Assembly (NCBI GenBank): GCA_030141605.1
Contig: JAQGDQ010000049.1
Coordinates: forward strand, 188,001 to 248,000
Source of the DNA: Tubiluchus corallicola
Lineage: Eukaryota > Priapulida > Priapulimorpha > Priapulimorphida > Tubiluchidae
Length of the DNA stretch: 60,000 bases
Direction of reading: 5' to 3'
In this document: positions 38,661 to 51,852 of the stretch, piece by piece
Layout of the letters: each line of letters starts with the position of its first letter
Position numbering within the stretch: position 1 is the first letter of the stretch
The notes under the pieces: model-generated
The model's input: the letters and a program-made list of their open reading frames with translations, nothing else
Database searches by the model: none
Told to the model about the DNA's origin: nothing
Translations under genes and position numbers: made by a program

Positions 38661-38707
38661 TTATCATTATCATTGGCTGCAAATGCTACCACACCCGAGG
38701 TTTGTAA

Positions 38708-38764
38708 TGCGTTCAGTTCTCATCGCATTTAAAAGTAATGCGTTCAGTTCTCATTGCATTTTTG
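38708..38764. repeat. 31-bp direct duplication
   Basis: The block aatgcgttcagttctcat appears twice, 31 bp apart, with gcattt after each copy. Confidence 0.85.
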
Positions 38765-39613
38765 CGTCTCCAAAAACCTCTGACAGCTTCTGGCCTTTAA
38801 CTGTTTCTATGGATAGGAGGACAGGCGTAGGCGACTCACTAGCATCTCAAAACCACTTGCTCTATCTAAGCAGTTGAGGCTCATCAACCTTGGAAAGTAG
38901 CTCGCCTATGAGAAGGAAAAGTTCAAAATTAAAACCTCTGTTTGCACACGTCTCTACAGTCATCAACGGAAATATATCATTAACAGACAGTAAATTTGCA
39001 AAGACAAACTCATAGTCTGCAAGACTAAAGATGCCGTATCATCGTCATCATCATTGACGAGCAATACACAATTTACAGATTAGATGGTTCGGCCTTGTTA
39101 TGTGAATGATAGTATCACGGATGAGAAATGCGTTGTAGAAAAGGAATCTAAATAACACCAATCGTAAAATTGTGATCAATGATAATAATAATAATAATAA
39201 TAATATACAATTATTAAAAATACAGTTAATAAAAATACAATGTTTCTAATAGTGATGCTATTCGCAGTAATTTTGTAGTTTTTGTACGCTTACTTCAGTT
39301 AGAATCGCTTCATATCTATGATTTGCTCGCAGGATTCTATAAGTTGTGGTGCTTTTACTTTACCGTACAATCTAAATTTAGAAACATGACGCGAATGACG
39401 TCAGCCTCGTGACCATGACAAATTCTGTGGATCTGCGAGAAGTGTGAATTTGTGCATCCTGTTTTTGTGTTAAGATACTCGTGTATTTGGGAAACGTAAC
39501 AGTGTGAGTTGTAAAGGCTGTAGTTCCGTGCTTCCGCACTACCCCGTCTACCAAATAGCAGGCATTCAAATAATTTAAGTGCAAGGTACAGTAAAGTTAG
39601 TAAAGCCATCAAT

Positions 39614-39733
39614 ATGTCGCGATTATATCCAACTTTAGAAGATATGGCTGTGGATAAAATGCAACAAGCGCAGCAGCAAGTTGCTCAGGCCTACCAAGAA
39701 CAAGCAGCAGCACATGCGCAGACAGCAATTCAG
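39614..39733 (+). CDS. SDCBP: syntenin coding exon 1
   Basis: 40 codons ending at donor gtatag, phase 0. LYPTL motif at residues 4-8, then a Gln/Ala-rich helix-prone stretch. Confidence 0.95.
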
Positions 39734-42700
39734 GTATAGTATGATCAGTCATCGATCAGCCACGCTTGGTTTTTCACTTTCACATTATTAGGCTTTACAA
39801 AAGTTTATCACGTTCTATATTTGTAGCTACATTTATTTCTAGTTTTGTCTATAACCTACCTAGTATCATTTTCGTTCTTTTCAGGTTAAACGTGTATGAT
39901 ACACGAGTTTCCGTACTAAGTATCTCACGGAACTAAAACTTAACTTGCCAAAATATTTTCCACCTTTGCCCATTCTTTCGAACATTTGTATTCATTTCAA
40001 ACTGTAACTAATAAATATTGAAAAATAAATTCTAATTCTAACTTCTAATAATTGTATTAATATAGGTTGCAGAACTCATTGATTCGTTTGAGAAATAACG
40101 TTATTATTATCTGTGATTGGTGCATTCAAAAATTTGATTACTGCTTTTATTCTTATTTAGTATCAGCCAGATGGGACGCAAGGTCCACCTGCATATGCAC
40201 CCGTTGCACAGGTTCACCATGCTGCACTCTACCCATCACTGGAGGATTTCATGGGCTTGTGTCTAGCGGATCCCGAGGTTCAGCAATGTCTGAGTACGGT
40301 AACGTCACAACAAGTCGCGATACCTGCATCAGGAACAGTTGCCGTTCCCGATTCTGGAACTGGGGGAATGGTGGCGCCACTGACCAGCCAGACAGGTGCA
40401 TTGGGTCTGAAGCGAGCCGAAGTTACACATGGCATACGTGAAGTCGTACTGTGCAAAGATGCTGAGGGAAAATGTGGACTTAGGGTCAGGTCAATAAATA
40501 AAGGTGTGTTTGTCACACTTGTGCACAAAGGCACACCTGCTGCCATTGCGGGATTGAGATTTGGTGATCAGATTCTTCAGCTGAATGGAGAAAACTGTGC
40601 TGGATGGGATACAGATAAGGCTATGAAAGCATTTAAAAAGGCACAAGGTGATAGAATTGCACTTGCCGTCAGAGACAGGTAACTTTTTTGTAAACGTTTA
40701 GCTATTTTTTGAACTAATTGTTAAATTTTCACGTGCAGTTTACTTCATTAGTGCTTGGAAATACTTTATAAATGGAAGAAAAAAGAAGATGTGTCCCACA
40801 TTTACATGCAAGGCCTTTTTTAATCAATCAGATGTGAAATTAGTGTCTGAGAACTTGTGACCTAGCTCATAGTTTTCTTTTTTGATTTAATATAGGCAGC
40901 TAAAAAGTCAATATACAATTTGATTTCTAATTTTAAATTCTTTAATATCATCAAGCTCTGGCAGGAATTGAAAAGAGTCCTTGGCAGTTCGTTTTGTTAA
41001 TATTTGAACTGGAACCCAGTAACATTAGAAAGGACTGGCAAAATCTCAGTTTAGCAAGAAGGCCTTCGATCGCCAACTCAAGTTCTGCGAAAATTCATAC
41101 CACGCTAATATTTTCTCACTATTAACATTGTAGCTTTTCGAGAAGGTGAACCCTTCCTCACTACTCATGATCTGTTAGGGACTCTCAATGCAAGATGTCT
41201 GGCTTCCATTGATTGTCCTTTGAGGTTCTTTTAACTGAAAGTTTGACAGATTTGACAAAATAGCAAACACAGTACAATCACGTGTTTTCGCTGAGTTTGA
41301 GGAAAGAATAGTGACTTCTGAGATATCCTGTATTGATGCAGTGGTACTTTCATGCAGGATATAAAGATAAAATGCTCTTGTTCCGTGTAAAAGCCCATAA
41401 TATCGACACACACACACAATGAAAAGTACTACGCATGTGCAATAGCTACCACTCCACACACACTTAAAGTATTACCATAACAAAATTATTTACAAATAAA
41501 AAATTTGGCAAAGTATACATATAAGATTAGAGATTTAAAATTAATAGATGTTTTCTGTATATAGCTGATTAATCCAGTATTGATAAATTTTAAATAAAAA
41601 GATACAATCACTGTTAAAAGTTTCATTTATCAAGCTGTTATGACTACTGAAAAGATGCGTCTTTAGACAGTAAATATTTTTCCGTAAAATAACGTAAAAG
41701 TAAGGCAATGTGAGATTAAGACACATGCTTCTGGCAGAGTAAGGTTGTTGAAAAAGCATGCATATTCCTTTATTATAAGCGACATCTATATGTTGCACAT
41801 CTATAATCTGTAATAGTAAAAGTTGTGCCAAAGTGCTGAGCAATAAAAATTTGTACAATGAGACATAATTTAAAGATCGTTTGACCTGGAAGCTACAGTT
41901 GGAGAAAGTACAAATCAGTTTGTTCGATCTGATGTAAAAAAGAGTCTCTCGATATCTTTGTCATGATCTCTTCCCTGATTGTCAATTACATGTCCTAAAT
42001 ACTTTTCGCAGCTGATTTGCTTGAGTAATGTGTTACCCGTGCTCACATCACCTGTTGGTAATTTGCTCTTGCTACTATTTGGCTTAACAGAAAGTACTTT
42101 AGTTTTTTTCACATTGATGCAGATGTCATTGTCTTTTGAAAACTCATTATTATAAATATGGGTAAACTGTTGAAGAGCAGTGCTTGTCGAAGCCAAAAGA
42201 CAAGCATCATCAGTATATAATAGGTGATTAACATCATTCCACCAACTGTGTAACCATGTTTAGAATTAGTAAGTTGTACACTTTAATTTTATAGTAAAGG
42301 CATTCGCATTTATAAACTGTAAATGCATTCAAAATCCATTAAGTAACCCATTGGCTTGATTAATAATGAAGTAGCGCAAGTGTATGCTTAACAATAACCC
42401 CAATAGCTAACTGATCATTCATATAGACTTATTTTAAAACTTGCCTAATAATAAAGTCTCATAATATATGACTTCTGTGTCAAACATAAACAGTTCGTGT
42501 TACAAACTTGATGCATAGCTATGGTATTAATGCATAATTAAAACTTTTTTCTTAAAAGTGCTGTGTTTTCGAACTTGCGTAAACTCTGTGAACAACTAAT
42601 TTTGTTTTTATTACAAGAAGCAATATTTAAAGATAAGATCTACTAATTATCCTCTACTTTTGCACAGTTTGTCACTTTTTGTCAGTAGAAGTACTTAAGT

Positions 42701-43067
42701 TTTTATAATGTGACGAAAGTGTAACTGATCAGGTTTTTTGTATTTTAGACCATTTGAACGGACAATTACGATGCACAAAGATAGCACTGGACACATCGGA
42801 TTTGTCTTTAAGGAAGGGAAAATAACTGCCATTGTGAAGGATTCATCGGCCGCCCGAAACGGAGTCCTCACCGAGCACAACATACTGGAGATCAACGGAC
42901 AGAACTGCGTGGGCATCAAAGATTCAGAAATAACCAAGATTATTGAAGAAGGTGGACGAACCATCACACTGACGATCATGCCTACCTTCCTGTATGATCA
43001 CATGATGAAATGTATGAAAAAGAGTTTAGTTGAAAAGGTCATGGATCATTCCATACCAGACTTGTAG
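39614..43067 (+). CDS. SDCBP: Syntenin-1 (SDCBP), complete in three coding exons
   Basis: Syntenin is a cytosolic tandem-PDZ adaptor that binds syndecan tails, PIP2 and ALIX, linking receptors to endosomes and exosomes. Coding exons 39614-39733, 40161-40678 and 42749-43067 splice in phase to 957 nt (318 aa). The N-terminus begins [10 protein letters not shown], and a second LYPSL lies at residues 63-67. These are the LYPxL ALIX-binding motifs of the family. PDZ1 spans about 133-212 (GKCGLRV loop, [18 protein letters not shown]) and PDZ2 about 217-293 (GHIGFVF loop, [16 protein letters not shown]). The tail ends MDHSIPDL, close to the vertebrate DHTIPE ending. The start is the first ATG and matches the family N-terminus. 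Mesh is divergently arranged 3.5 kb away. Very high confidence. Confidence 0.97.
40161..40678 (+). CDS. SDCBP: syntenin coding exon 2: second LYPxL and PDZ1
   Basis: Acceptor cttatttag, donor gtaact, phase 2 out. Encodes the Pro/Ala linker, [11 protein letters not shown] and all of PDZ1, ending in AVRDR. Confidence 0.97.
41541..42262 (-). pseudogene. Decayed LINE (CR1/Jockey-like) reverse transcriptase in syntenin intron 2
   Basis: On the minus strand the catalytic block reads [13 protein letters not shown] (the YxDD box), followed by [24 protein letters not shown] and [10 protein letters not shown] second frame then continues as [22 protein letters not shown] and [13 protein letters not shown], matching the post-palm region (VAYNxxxRxLxxLPxxxSAxxMF) of LINE proteins in the correct order. 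At least one frameshift upstream of the YxDD box and one between the two frames kill it. The endonuclease part and a 3' tail are not visible. It is antisense to syntenin. Confidence 0.82.
42749..43067 (+). CDS. SDCBP: syntenin coding exon 3: PDZ2 and tail
   Basis: Acceptor tattttag. Completes the split Arg codon, then [21 protein letters not shown]2 and the C-terminal tail, stopping with TAG at 43065. Confidence 0.97.
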
Positions 43068-43793
43068 ATCAGAGATTTTTCAGATATTAGTACTCTCGCA
43101 TTCCAAATAACGGTATAGGCGGGATAATGTGATAGTGTGAAATAGTCACCCAAAAAATAATGGTATGGTGTGGAATAAAAGTATAGGGCGGAGTAGTATT
43201 ATTTACAACGTTGCAGTTAATATTAAATACTAGTACTAGCGTCAAATTGGTTCTGCACATTACACATTCTGTTAGTGGTCACAGTTTCAGTCAGAAAGCG
43301 AACTCTTTCAATTAAATAATGCGCAATATAATAATAAATATAATTATTATAATTAATAAATTTAACATAATAAACATGATGTTAATATAATAGAACTCTC
43401 ATTAATTAATTTCCCATTTCTGTTGCTGATTTTCATTTGTTAAATTTAACTTAGCTCTACTACTGTTCTGCATTTCTACAAAATCAATGAAAAAATTTTC
43501 TCTTTCTCAACTTTTTTAATACATTGGTGCATGTGTCACTCGTTCTCTTCGCTATAAAAAAGTAATGTAGAAGTAGTTCAACACACATGCTGTTAGGCAG
43601 CTTCAACTTAATAATGAAAGGCTAAAAGTGTGCCTGAAAACTACAAACAAACATCACTGTGCCCTCGGTGATTTTATAATCACTTTTTATGTCTTAAATT
43701 TAAACGATTTACTTTCATATCAGCTATTTGAAATTATGTGCAAAATTGGAGGAATGTGTATGATGTATAGGTGTATGTTAGATAACCCAGAAA

Positions 43794-43799
43794 AATAAA
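43794..43799 (+). promoter_or_regulatory. Candidate syntenin polyadenylation signal
   Basis: AATAAA about 730 bp downstream of the syntenin stop. Another AATAAA lies at 44829-44834. Transcript data would decide which is used. Confidence 0.4.
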
Positions 43800-44156
43800 G
43801 TTTTTAATTCAATTAAAGCCAATTAACCAAAATCAAAACTAGCTGTGTATGTATGGTTATTCGGAATGCGAGAGTAAGGCCAATTTTACACATTCGGACA
43901 TTACGCTTTTTAATATTATTATTATTTCACAACTTTTCAGTGTAATTTTTACTCTGCTGCCTATAAACAAGCATTTTGACAGTCTGTTTAAAGTGTCTGT
44001 ACTACGTCATCAGTTTTTCAATATTTGGATTATATAAGTTATTATTAGAAATAAGTGTGATGATAATATTTGAAATTGATGAGCAAGTCTTTTGAACTTA
44101 ACCAAGAATTAAATTACACAGAAACTTACTGTGACTAATAAATAATGATTATAATG

Positions 44157-44337
44157 AAGAACCAGTTTTATGTCCTAAGAACCAGTTTCGTGTCTTAAAA
44201 ACCAGCTTTGTGACTTAAGAACCAGTTGGGGTCTTAAGAACCAATTTCATGTTCCAAGGATTAATTTCATGTCTTAAGAACCAGTTCCGTGTCTTAAAAA
44301 CTAGTTTCATGTCTGAAGAACCAAATTCATGTCCGAA
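44157..44337. repeat. 20-bp minisatellite, about 9 units
   Basis: Unit close to agaaccagtttcgtgtctta repeated about nine times with substitutions but nearly constant length. It lies 1.1 kb after the syntenin stop, possibly within its longer 3' UTR. Confidence 0.93.
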
Positions 44338-45901
44338 GTGTAAAAAAATATTATGGTAATAACTAGAATGCAACTCATGGTCACAAAACCTTTTGACAAA
44401 TTTTTGACAAATTTAAATATGTTACTTCAGCAATGCCACTTCAATGCATTATGTAAAAAAATTTTAGATTATGACTGGTCATGTTAATTTAATTAATGCT
44501 GATTATTGTTTGTTAATGCAGTAGTGCAGCTAATGAAATTCCGAAATGCAAATGTCAAAGCTTTAGTTGGACCATAATCAGTAGGCTATGGTTTGTATAA
44601 TTTGCTGAAGTGCAAATGGCTTCCCAAGTCTGTGGTTGTTTTATTAATGCAGAAGTAGAAGAATCTTACATTAAAAATTTTGCCACCCTATTCACTTGTA
44701 GTGTTAAAGTTTGAATGATGTTACATGCAATTTATGTGAAGTTTATTTTTATGTATTAAATAATTAATATTACTGTAAATAAGATGTGTATTTTTACTGT
44801 TGTCTTGATTGCAATCTGATGTGTACTAAATAAATACAGTGTTTACTTTTAGAAAACTATATCCCAATTATCATTAATAATTTCTGTCACTTAGAATTGT
44901 TTAAAATCAAATTGTGATATTAGGCACTACTAGTCTACTAGTCAGTCACCTTCTAGTTGGCCATATTTTTTTCACTACACATACTAAATTTTATTCAATG
45001 AAACCAATTTGAAAATAAAATAAAATGTACTTGCATTATAACTGATTTAATCGTTTCATGTATTTGTGGATGCTTGTTATTGATTGCTGTCTGTCTCTAA
45101 TCCCTTAGTTAGGGATTACAATAATTGTACTCTTTTTCGAAACCTATAAAGTTTTTCGTAACTATATAAAATTTGATGTTCAATGTATTATAGTTCAGTT
45201 CGTTTTTTGTTGAGGTACATATTGAAAAAGGAAATTTTATTTTACAGAAATGCTTAAAGACACCATTACTGAATCAAAAACTGATGAGCTGCAATTTTAG
45301 GTACAGCACAATATTGTATCCATTTAGCTTAATAAATGAATCATTTTATTATTAAATCATTATTGTTTTACAATTATTATGTTAAATATTGTTTAACGCA
45401 TTTGCAGTTATATGATCTGAGGCATGAATATTATTTGCTGTATAATTAATTTGCTTGAAAATAAAGAATATAAACTGTAAAAGGTTAAACATTTTCTTTC
45501 TGGACACTTTTATGTGTATTTTTGCGGCCAGATGGCAGCAAATACATGTCTGCGCAGTAAACGTATAGGGTGTCTAGTGTATTAGAATACTATGCTATTC
45601 TCAAATATTTCTCATTTTGTGGTCTCACTGCTCCCTCGGTCCATCGTTCAACACATTATTACTAAAGATTATAAACTCGATATCATTTTTGTCCAGCGTT
45701 GCGTGCGCGCGCTAGATTTTTTCAGATTGCTAAGGAATTACAAAGACAATATTCCGATAAATAGTTAAGAAATGTTAGTGCAGCACAATCTGGCTGCATA
45801 AGCCAAAATGAGGCGTCTAAAACATTGCATTTTTTAAAAACACATTTCTAAACTATTGAAGAAACTTAAACATTTGGCTTAGTAAAGCTACTGGTAATAC
45901 A

Positions 45902-46032
45902 AACCCACAATTAATTAAATTGTGATACCAAACTTGAAATACAGGAAATGTGAAACATTGGAATGCAACCTAGATTTGAACCAGCGATGCATGGCATATC
46001 GCCATAGACCACTTGGCCACCGTATTCCCCAG
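45902..46032 (-). mobile_element. tRNA-derived SINE, copy A
   Basis: Read on the minus strand the head has a pol III A box (tggccaagtgg) and B box (ggttcaaatct) at tRNA-like spacing, followed by a non-tRNA body with catttcctgtatttcaag and a tail aatttaattaattgtggg. It shares its whole order with the 49523 copy. Confidence 0.82.
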
Positions 46033-46727
46033 TGACCACGCGTTAGAAGAGCCGTCATTAGAATGCTTTCTAATGATGATGGCGTTAAAAATGAGATAGC
46101 AGTGGAGATGAAGATTATGATTATGACAACAATAATAATAATGGTGCTGATGATGATGATGACCATAATTTCTACATTGCAGATTTTTTTACTACGTACA
46201 GCTAACTGCTGTTGGGGTGGTCAGCTCCCTCCCCCAAATCTTAGGTAAGATTGACCACCAACTCCAATTGCCTCTGCTATCTGAAAAATATGTGACGTAG
46301 CGGCCTGTGTGTCACACAGTTACAACCATTGCACGCTAGAGCATTATATAAAAACAATACCGTGCTAACTAATTACCACCACTTTTCCTCTAATTATAGA
46401 TGAAGGCGATGACAAGCGTACGTAAAAATGACATAATCACACGATGTTGACATCAAACAGACAGCACTTCCAGCTTAATGACTTTTGTTTTTGGCTTCTG
46501 TCTGCTGCCGCGGCTAAAAATAGGTCCCAGCTGAAGCCTCGTGGTGTGCAATAACATAACTCAAATCGCGTTAGGTTAAGTCACTACTGTGAGCAGATAG
46601 CTTGCGCATGGTTATTTGAGCCAAAGCCAGTTTTGTATAGAAGCTTCTTGCGTTCTTAAAGCAAGTGGACGTGGGCTACTAGGCTGTTGCAAACAGGAGA
46701 AGCAATAATTTGTTTCAAAGGCTTCGC

Positions 46728-47041
46728 TTGCTTAGAAGTACACGCCAGGTATGTTATAAATAACACAATGTGTTGTTTTTAAAAATTCATATTTAAAAAT
46801 GCTCTCTTTTGAATCTAGAAAAATATTCTGCATTATATCGAGTGTTTCAATTAAAAGTCACTCACTATTTTCCAAAAAACAGTGTTGCTTAGAAGTACCC
46901 GCCAGGTATGTTATAAAGAACACAATGTGTTGTTTTTACGAATTCGTATTTTAAAAATGCTCTCTTTTGAATCTAGAAAAATATTCTGCATATTATCGAG
47001 TGTTTAAATTAAAAGCCACTCACTATTTTCCAAAAAATATT
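46728..47041. repeat. 157-bp tandem duplication
   Basis: Two adjacent units, starting at 46728 and 46885, are nearly identical. Both begin ttgcttagaagta and include aatgctctcttttgaatcta. A few substitutions and single-base indels separate them. Confidence 0.95.
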
Positions 47042-49522
47042 AATAATTAGTAGCAGTTACAACACGAAGCAAGTAACGATTTTGATGGCTTCATACTTGG
47101 CTTCATGTTTACTACAACGACTTTAATTTACACCTGTATATTACGCTCTTTCCTATATGGAGCCATGCATGTAGCGATTTTAAACTTATCTTCTTGAGCC
47201 ACATGATTACAGAAAAAAACAGAAATTCTCAAATATTGAAGAGACGTTTACGACAAGATGAACGCCATTGGTCGATTAGCTGCAGAAAAATTGAAAATCA
47301 AATTTGTGAAGACATTATGAAACATACTAGCGCAATTATAATTATTGCTGAAGTTACGGTTCGCGTCGTGTTTTTTTTTAAATTTTAACGTGATATCGTA
47401 ACAAAGATGTTAAAATTGTTTGTTCTGTGTGTTTTCTTGTTTATTTTATTGTATTTCGCTGCGAGCTGCTGATGTAATTAGTATTTCTGAGCGTGCTTAT
47501 ACAGAGATTTTTAATCAAGCCAGACGTATGAGCTTGGAGTTATAAAAGCCCACGTTCGCTGTATCAGATAGCGCATTTAAAATCTGTCTATGGATAAGTT
47601 TTTGCATCCCTTTGCTGCATTTCTTGTTGCCAGCAGGTAGTCTTCAACGTAATTGGATATCAGAGGTTCGTCTATGTAGATTGAGCCATTTATTTGTTTC
47701 TCCTTTCTGTTCTGCATTTCTCGGTCTTTGCAGCAGTGCTGAGCCATACAAGAGTCAATTTTCTACTGAAAAAACCTTGCTGTCAGCTACATTTTTTCAG
47801 TTACTGTTATTGTGTTAGAAACGAACAAAATTTTAAACTTGTCTATTCACGAGAGGCATCCTTTGTTAACCGATGTTGCCTGCCCACTCACTCCTGTCAT
47901 AAGTGGTGCATGGCAAACTGTAAAATTTTGCATAAGTTAAAACAGCCATCATGTCCGAATAGTTCATCTTCGTCAGTTCACTACATTAGCTTTTTTTAAA
48001 CAGGTAGAGTTGCAAAAGCACAAAATAGTCATTATTTCTTGTACGGCGTATAACTCTAAGGAATTTTAATGATTTCAGTAAGTGTGTCACTGCAGTTAGT
48101 GTACTTCGCTCAACCGACTTAAAACACTTTGCCAGAAATCTGAACTTTAAACAGAGGCTATTTTTACAAACGTTCTAAAAACAAAAGCTCCAGAAACGCC
48201 AGGTTTAGGCCCACTTTGCAGCTCTTTGGGTTACAGCGTTAAATTGAAAAACCAAAACCAAAACGATGAGAAGCTAATGTTACTGTGTTACTGTTGGTTG
48301 TCTGTTTTCCCTTTTTTCCAAGTATTATACATTTTTTTCTAAATACTTAAGCCTACTTTGTCGTTGTCTTAATTTGAGATTATATATTATACTGCGCTTA
48401 TTATTATTACAAATTATTATAGTGAAGTATAATGAATATATTATATAACGAAGTATATTATAATGATTCGTTTTCATATTTTTGCAGTATCGTTTGAAGC
48501 CACAGAAAGAGAATTTATTTATGAATAAATATCTATAATTTCTCAATCACGTGCACAATTCATTCCGAACTGCCTAGACTTGGGGCATATATGCTACTGA
48601 ACGTGCTACTCAACTGACTAATTAGTTAGTAATTGTAATTGTGTTAATTTAATATATTAAATTACTACATTTGATGCTATCATAATTAATTTAGGTTAGG
48701 GTGTAGGTAACATGATTAACGCCCGATTATAAAACACTTCTATTTGTTTATAGAATTTAGAATTTTATTGGTATATACATTACATTAGAATGACATATAT
48801 ACAGCAAAACAACAGCATCTGTTTGTAATAGACAGTAGTTAGTAGTTAGTAGCTAATGCAACTTCTTTTCACAAAGCGCCAAACCATGTACAGGATATCA
48901 CATGTTTGTTAAAAAAGTGATTTATAAATATGATGTCCCTAATTTATATTCAAGTCCATTTATCACGGAAAGTTGACGTGAATATTCACTACACGTGGTT
49001 ACTCAAAGAAGAAATGGCTAGCAAAATTGATGATTTAAGTACTGATCAATATTTGGTCGAAAATTCTACAAAGTTGCACGAAAATATTTATACAAAAATA
49101 CATTTATATAAACGTCAAGTTTCCTGGGAATTAATAAAAGGCTTCTTTCAATTTTACACGTTGTGAAAATCTGGCTTCTAGGTAGTAGATAAAACTTCTC
49201 TCGATGACGTAACACTCTGTTATTAAGGATGTTTATAAACAAGGAAATAACAATTAACGATATAACAAACTACGCCAATGACGTCTAATTTCAGAAGTAG
49301 TTTACGTCACTGTTTAAAATGCTCTTGCATATAAAATTTTCACTCTTATTCAGCCTGACGTATAAACTGTATACACATTTTCTATGAATCACATCAAAAT
49401 AAATAAGATTAAATCTGGTAGAAATATATCTGGCGCTCGTATCATATAAAAAATTGACGATATACTAGCCTGGCTAAGTGTGTAAAAGAGTTAAAGTAAA
49501 TATAAACGCTCAAATGATGGTA

Positions 49523-49658
49523 TAAACCCACGTTTAATTAAATTTTGAAACCAAACTTGAAAAATAAAAAATGGAAAAAGTTGTAATGCAGTGGATTTGA
49601 ACAAAGGACTTTCTGTTTATAAGACAAGCGCCACCGTACGCTAGACTACCGTGTTCCC
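49523..49658 (-). mobile_element. tRNA-derived SINE, copy B
   Basis: Minus-strand copy of the same family as 45902. The B box (tgttcaaatcc) is well kept and the A-box region is more diverged (tagtctagcgtacggtggcg). Body and tail tttcaagtttggtttc ... aaacgtgggttta align throughout. Confidence 0.8.
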
Positions 49659-51852
49659 AACGATTATAACAGTCCAAAGTTAATTCTTTATAACAGAACA
49701 AATAGTTCATCTCAAAGATATGATTAATGAATGTGGAAAGGGTCTACACTGTGTAACTTGAGGAGCAAAATTAAGACTTCAAGCCTACATAACAGAGGAC
49801 AACATAACAATAACAATCTAGCCGTATTTATCTATCAGATAGGGGTTACACAAATGCACCTGCTAGCTATATTACGGCGTTTAATAAAAAAACTAAGTCG
49901 ATGATAATTGGCTCAGAGGAAACACAGGAGCCCAAGTCTGCATGTAACTCGTTCTAATATCGAGGCATTCCGAAAGAAATACTTGGTATAACCGAAGAAT
50001 AAAGACAAACATCTGCGTGTTAAGTTGGAAAAATACGCTTTTCTATAAACAATTTTTTGTTAAGTTGTACCGAATTTCGAAACACGAATCGACTGTACCG
50101 ACAAAACGAAGACACGTGGCCGGGCTTACTTCTATCGCATTACTGGCATTAGCGATCATAACACATACGGATAGGCTGGTATCTGCAAATAGTTTTTGTT
50201 TTCGTGTTGACAAATACGCACCTATTCAGATTTCCGTTTCACCAACACATTGTGAAAAACGAGTGAAGTTAAAAGGGGTTAAGCGCTATATTCATAATAA
50301 AGAAGATTTGCTTTTGTTAAGCAAGGCTTTTGCGAAAACTTGAATTTGGTGCACCAAAAGGATACCTGAAACCCGGGACCCGCTAGTATTTCAAACGGAA
50401 TTAAAAATCCGGGATTGGTAAATTAGTCTGGCATGATAAGTTCTTTTAATCCCGAGATTACAACTCACAACAAGGCATTTAAATCAAAAATAAACCCCAA
50501 AATTCCCATGAATGAACTGTCTAGTAGGTGTGGGTTTACACATTTTTAGCAACTTTTAACTGCATTTTGACGACTTGATTTTGAAGTGTTTAAGGAGTTG
50601 ACGAGTTATCGTGAACACCATACTCCAAAACAGCCAACGTTCATAAGGTGTGGTGCCGAAGCGTCTGGCCCATGTTTTTTGGCGGCAAAACAAGGTGGAT
50701 GAAACTAAACTGTTGTTATGCGATATACCATTCTTGGTGCTTGTTCACCGTTGGACGGTTTCGCCAACCGTGGCTTCAATTTGCATGTCCGGAATTCGTT
50801 GACTTAGTTATCTTTGGCTTCAGTTATCAGTAGTTGAGGAGCAGGTGCTTGACACTCGAAAAATTGGAAGGATTTCTGCCAAAATTTTTGGTGTGTCATC
50901 ACTTCTCGACAACATGACAGCATGACAATTCGTAGTAACAGACTCTGAAATGCGAATGCCAAAAGCTGAACACTTTTGTGTGGTCGTCTAAGGTTAGATT
51001 TTGCGGGAGCTCCCAGATAGATCTTTTCAACTTTACACAAGATTTTCTGTAGTTTCAGGGATTGGTTGTCAAAATCTGTCTGAAAGTTTCCTAGTGAAGG
51101 CCTCTTAATTGCATTTTTACTTGAATTACTGACCTACAAACCTGTTTGTATCTATCAGATCTAGGAACACTAAAAATCAGTTTATTAAATAGTTTTCTAA
51201 ACCACTACACCAGATGTGTACGACGACAAACCATACTATAGGCCAACCAGTGCATGTACTGGCAAACTAGCAAGACATTTTTGAACTTATAGTTCGAGTT
51301 CATTAGAAACCTTTTGTAAATTATGCAAGGCCAAGACATATATTTCAGATTTAGAGCTGCATTTCTCTTCACTAATCTTTCTGAATGTCAGTTAGCTATA
51401 ATAAACATTTATGATCTTAAGATCATACAGGATGCAGAACAGCTGAACTTTATGATCAGCCGTCTTTCTGATTTTCTTAATTTAAAACGGACCACAGGCA
51501 TAGATTCACTAGCTCGTATCAGGTTGTAATACCTTACAATAATATTACATCTTTCTTTTGTTTCATCTCTTTATTTTGCGTGACTAGAAAACGTGTTTAG
51601 CTTCTATTATTATTTAGCTTAAAATTGCAGTCACTACGTTTATTGCATCGCCAACAGGAGTTCTACATAACCAATATTTTACAATGCTTCATTTATGAAG
51701 ATTCATGGATATCATGTTCTGAAGCATAAAGTACAGTAATTCCTTAGTCTACGTCGACTTCATTAACATTTGATTAATCAGACCCGATTGTAGCTGGTTT
51801 ACGTAACAGATATCATTTGAAAACAGACATGAGACTGGAATGTATCTTTCTT

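Larger units (their letters stand above)
36075..39613. other. Divergent spacer between mesh and syntenin
   Basis: Mesh starts leftward at 36074 and syntenin rightward at 39614, so both promoters and 5' UTRs should lie here. I see no further coding exon. A triplet-rich patch (38581-38660) and a 31-bp tandem duplication (38708-38764) are the only notable repeats. No unequivocal TATA or initiator could be fixed. Confidence 0.6.

Noticed and set aside
45902-46032. Possible tRNA gene on the minus strand
   Set aside because: A and B boxes are present, but the acceptor stem and anticodon arm do not close, and a non-tRNA body shared with other copies follows. It is a SINE.
46200-46265. Near-palindrome around ggggtggtca / tgaccaccaactcc
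   Set aside because: Arms are only about 13 bp with mismatches, and there are no other copies or target duplications.
47612-47999. Two overlapping cysteine-containing frames that could suggest a small secreted peptide
   Set aside because: No clear signal peptide cleavage and no cysteine framework, and the frames overlap each other. Not supportable.
50017-50343. 108-codon frame with a hydrophobic stretch
   Set aside because: No signal peptide at the start, no homologous pattern and no splice context; probably random.
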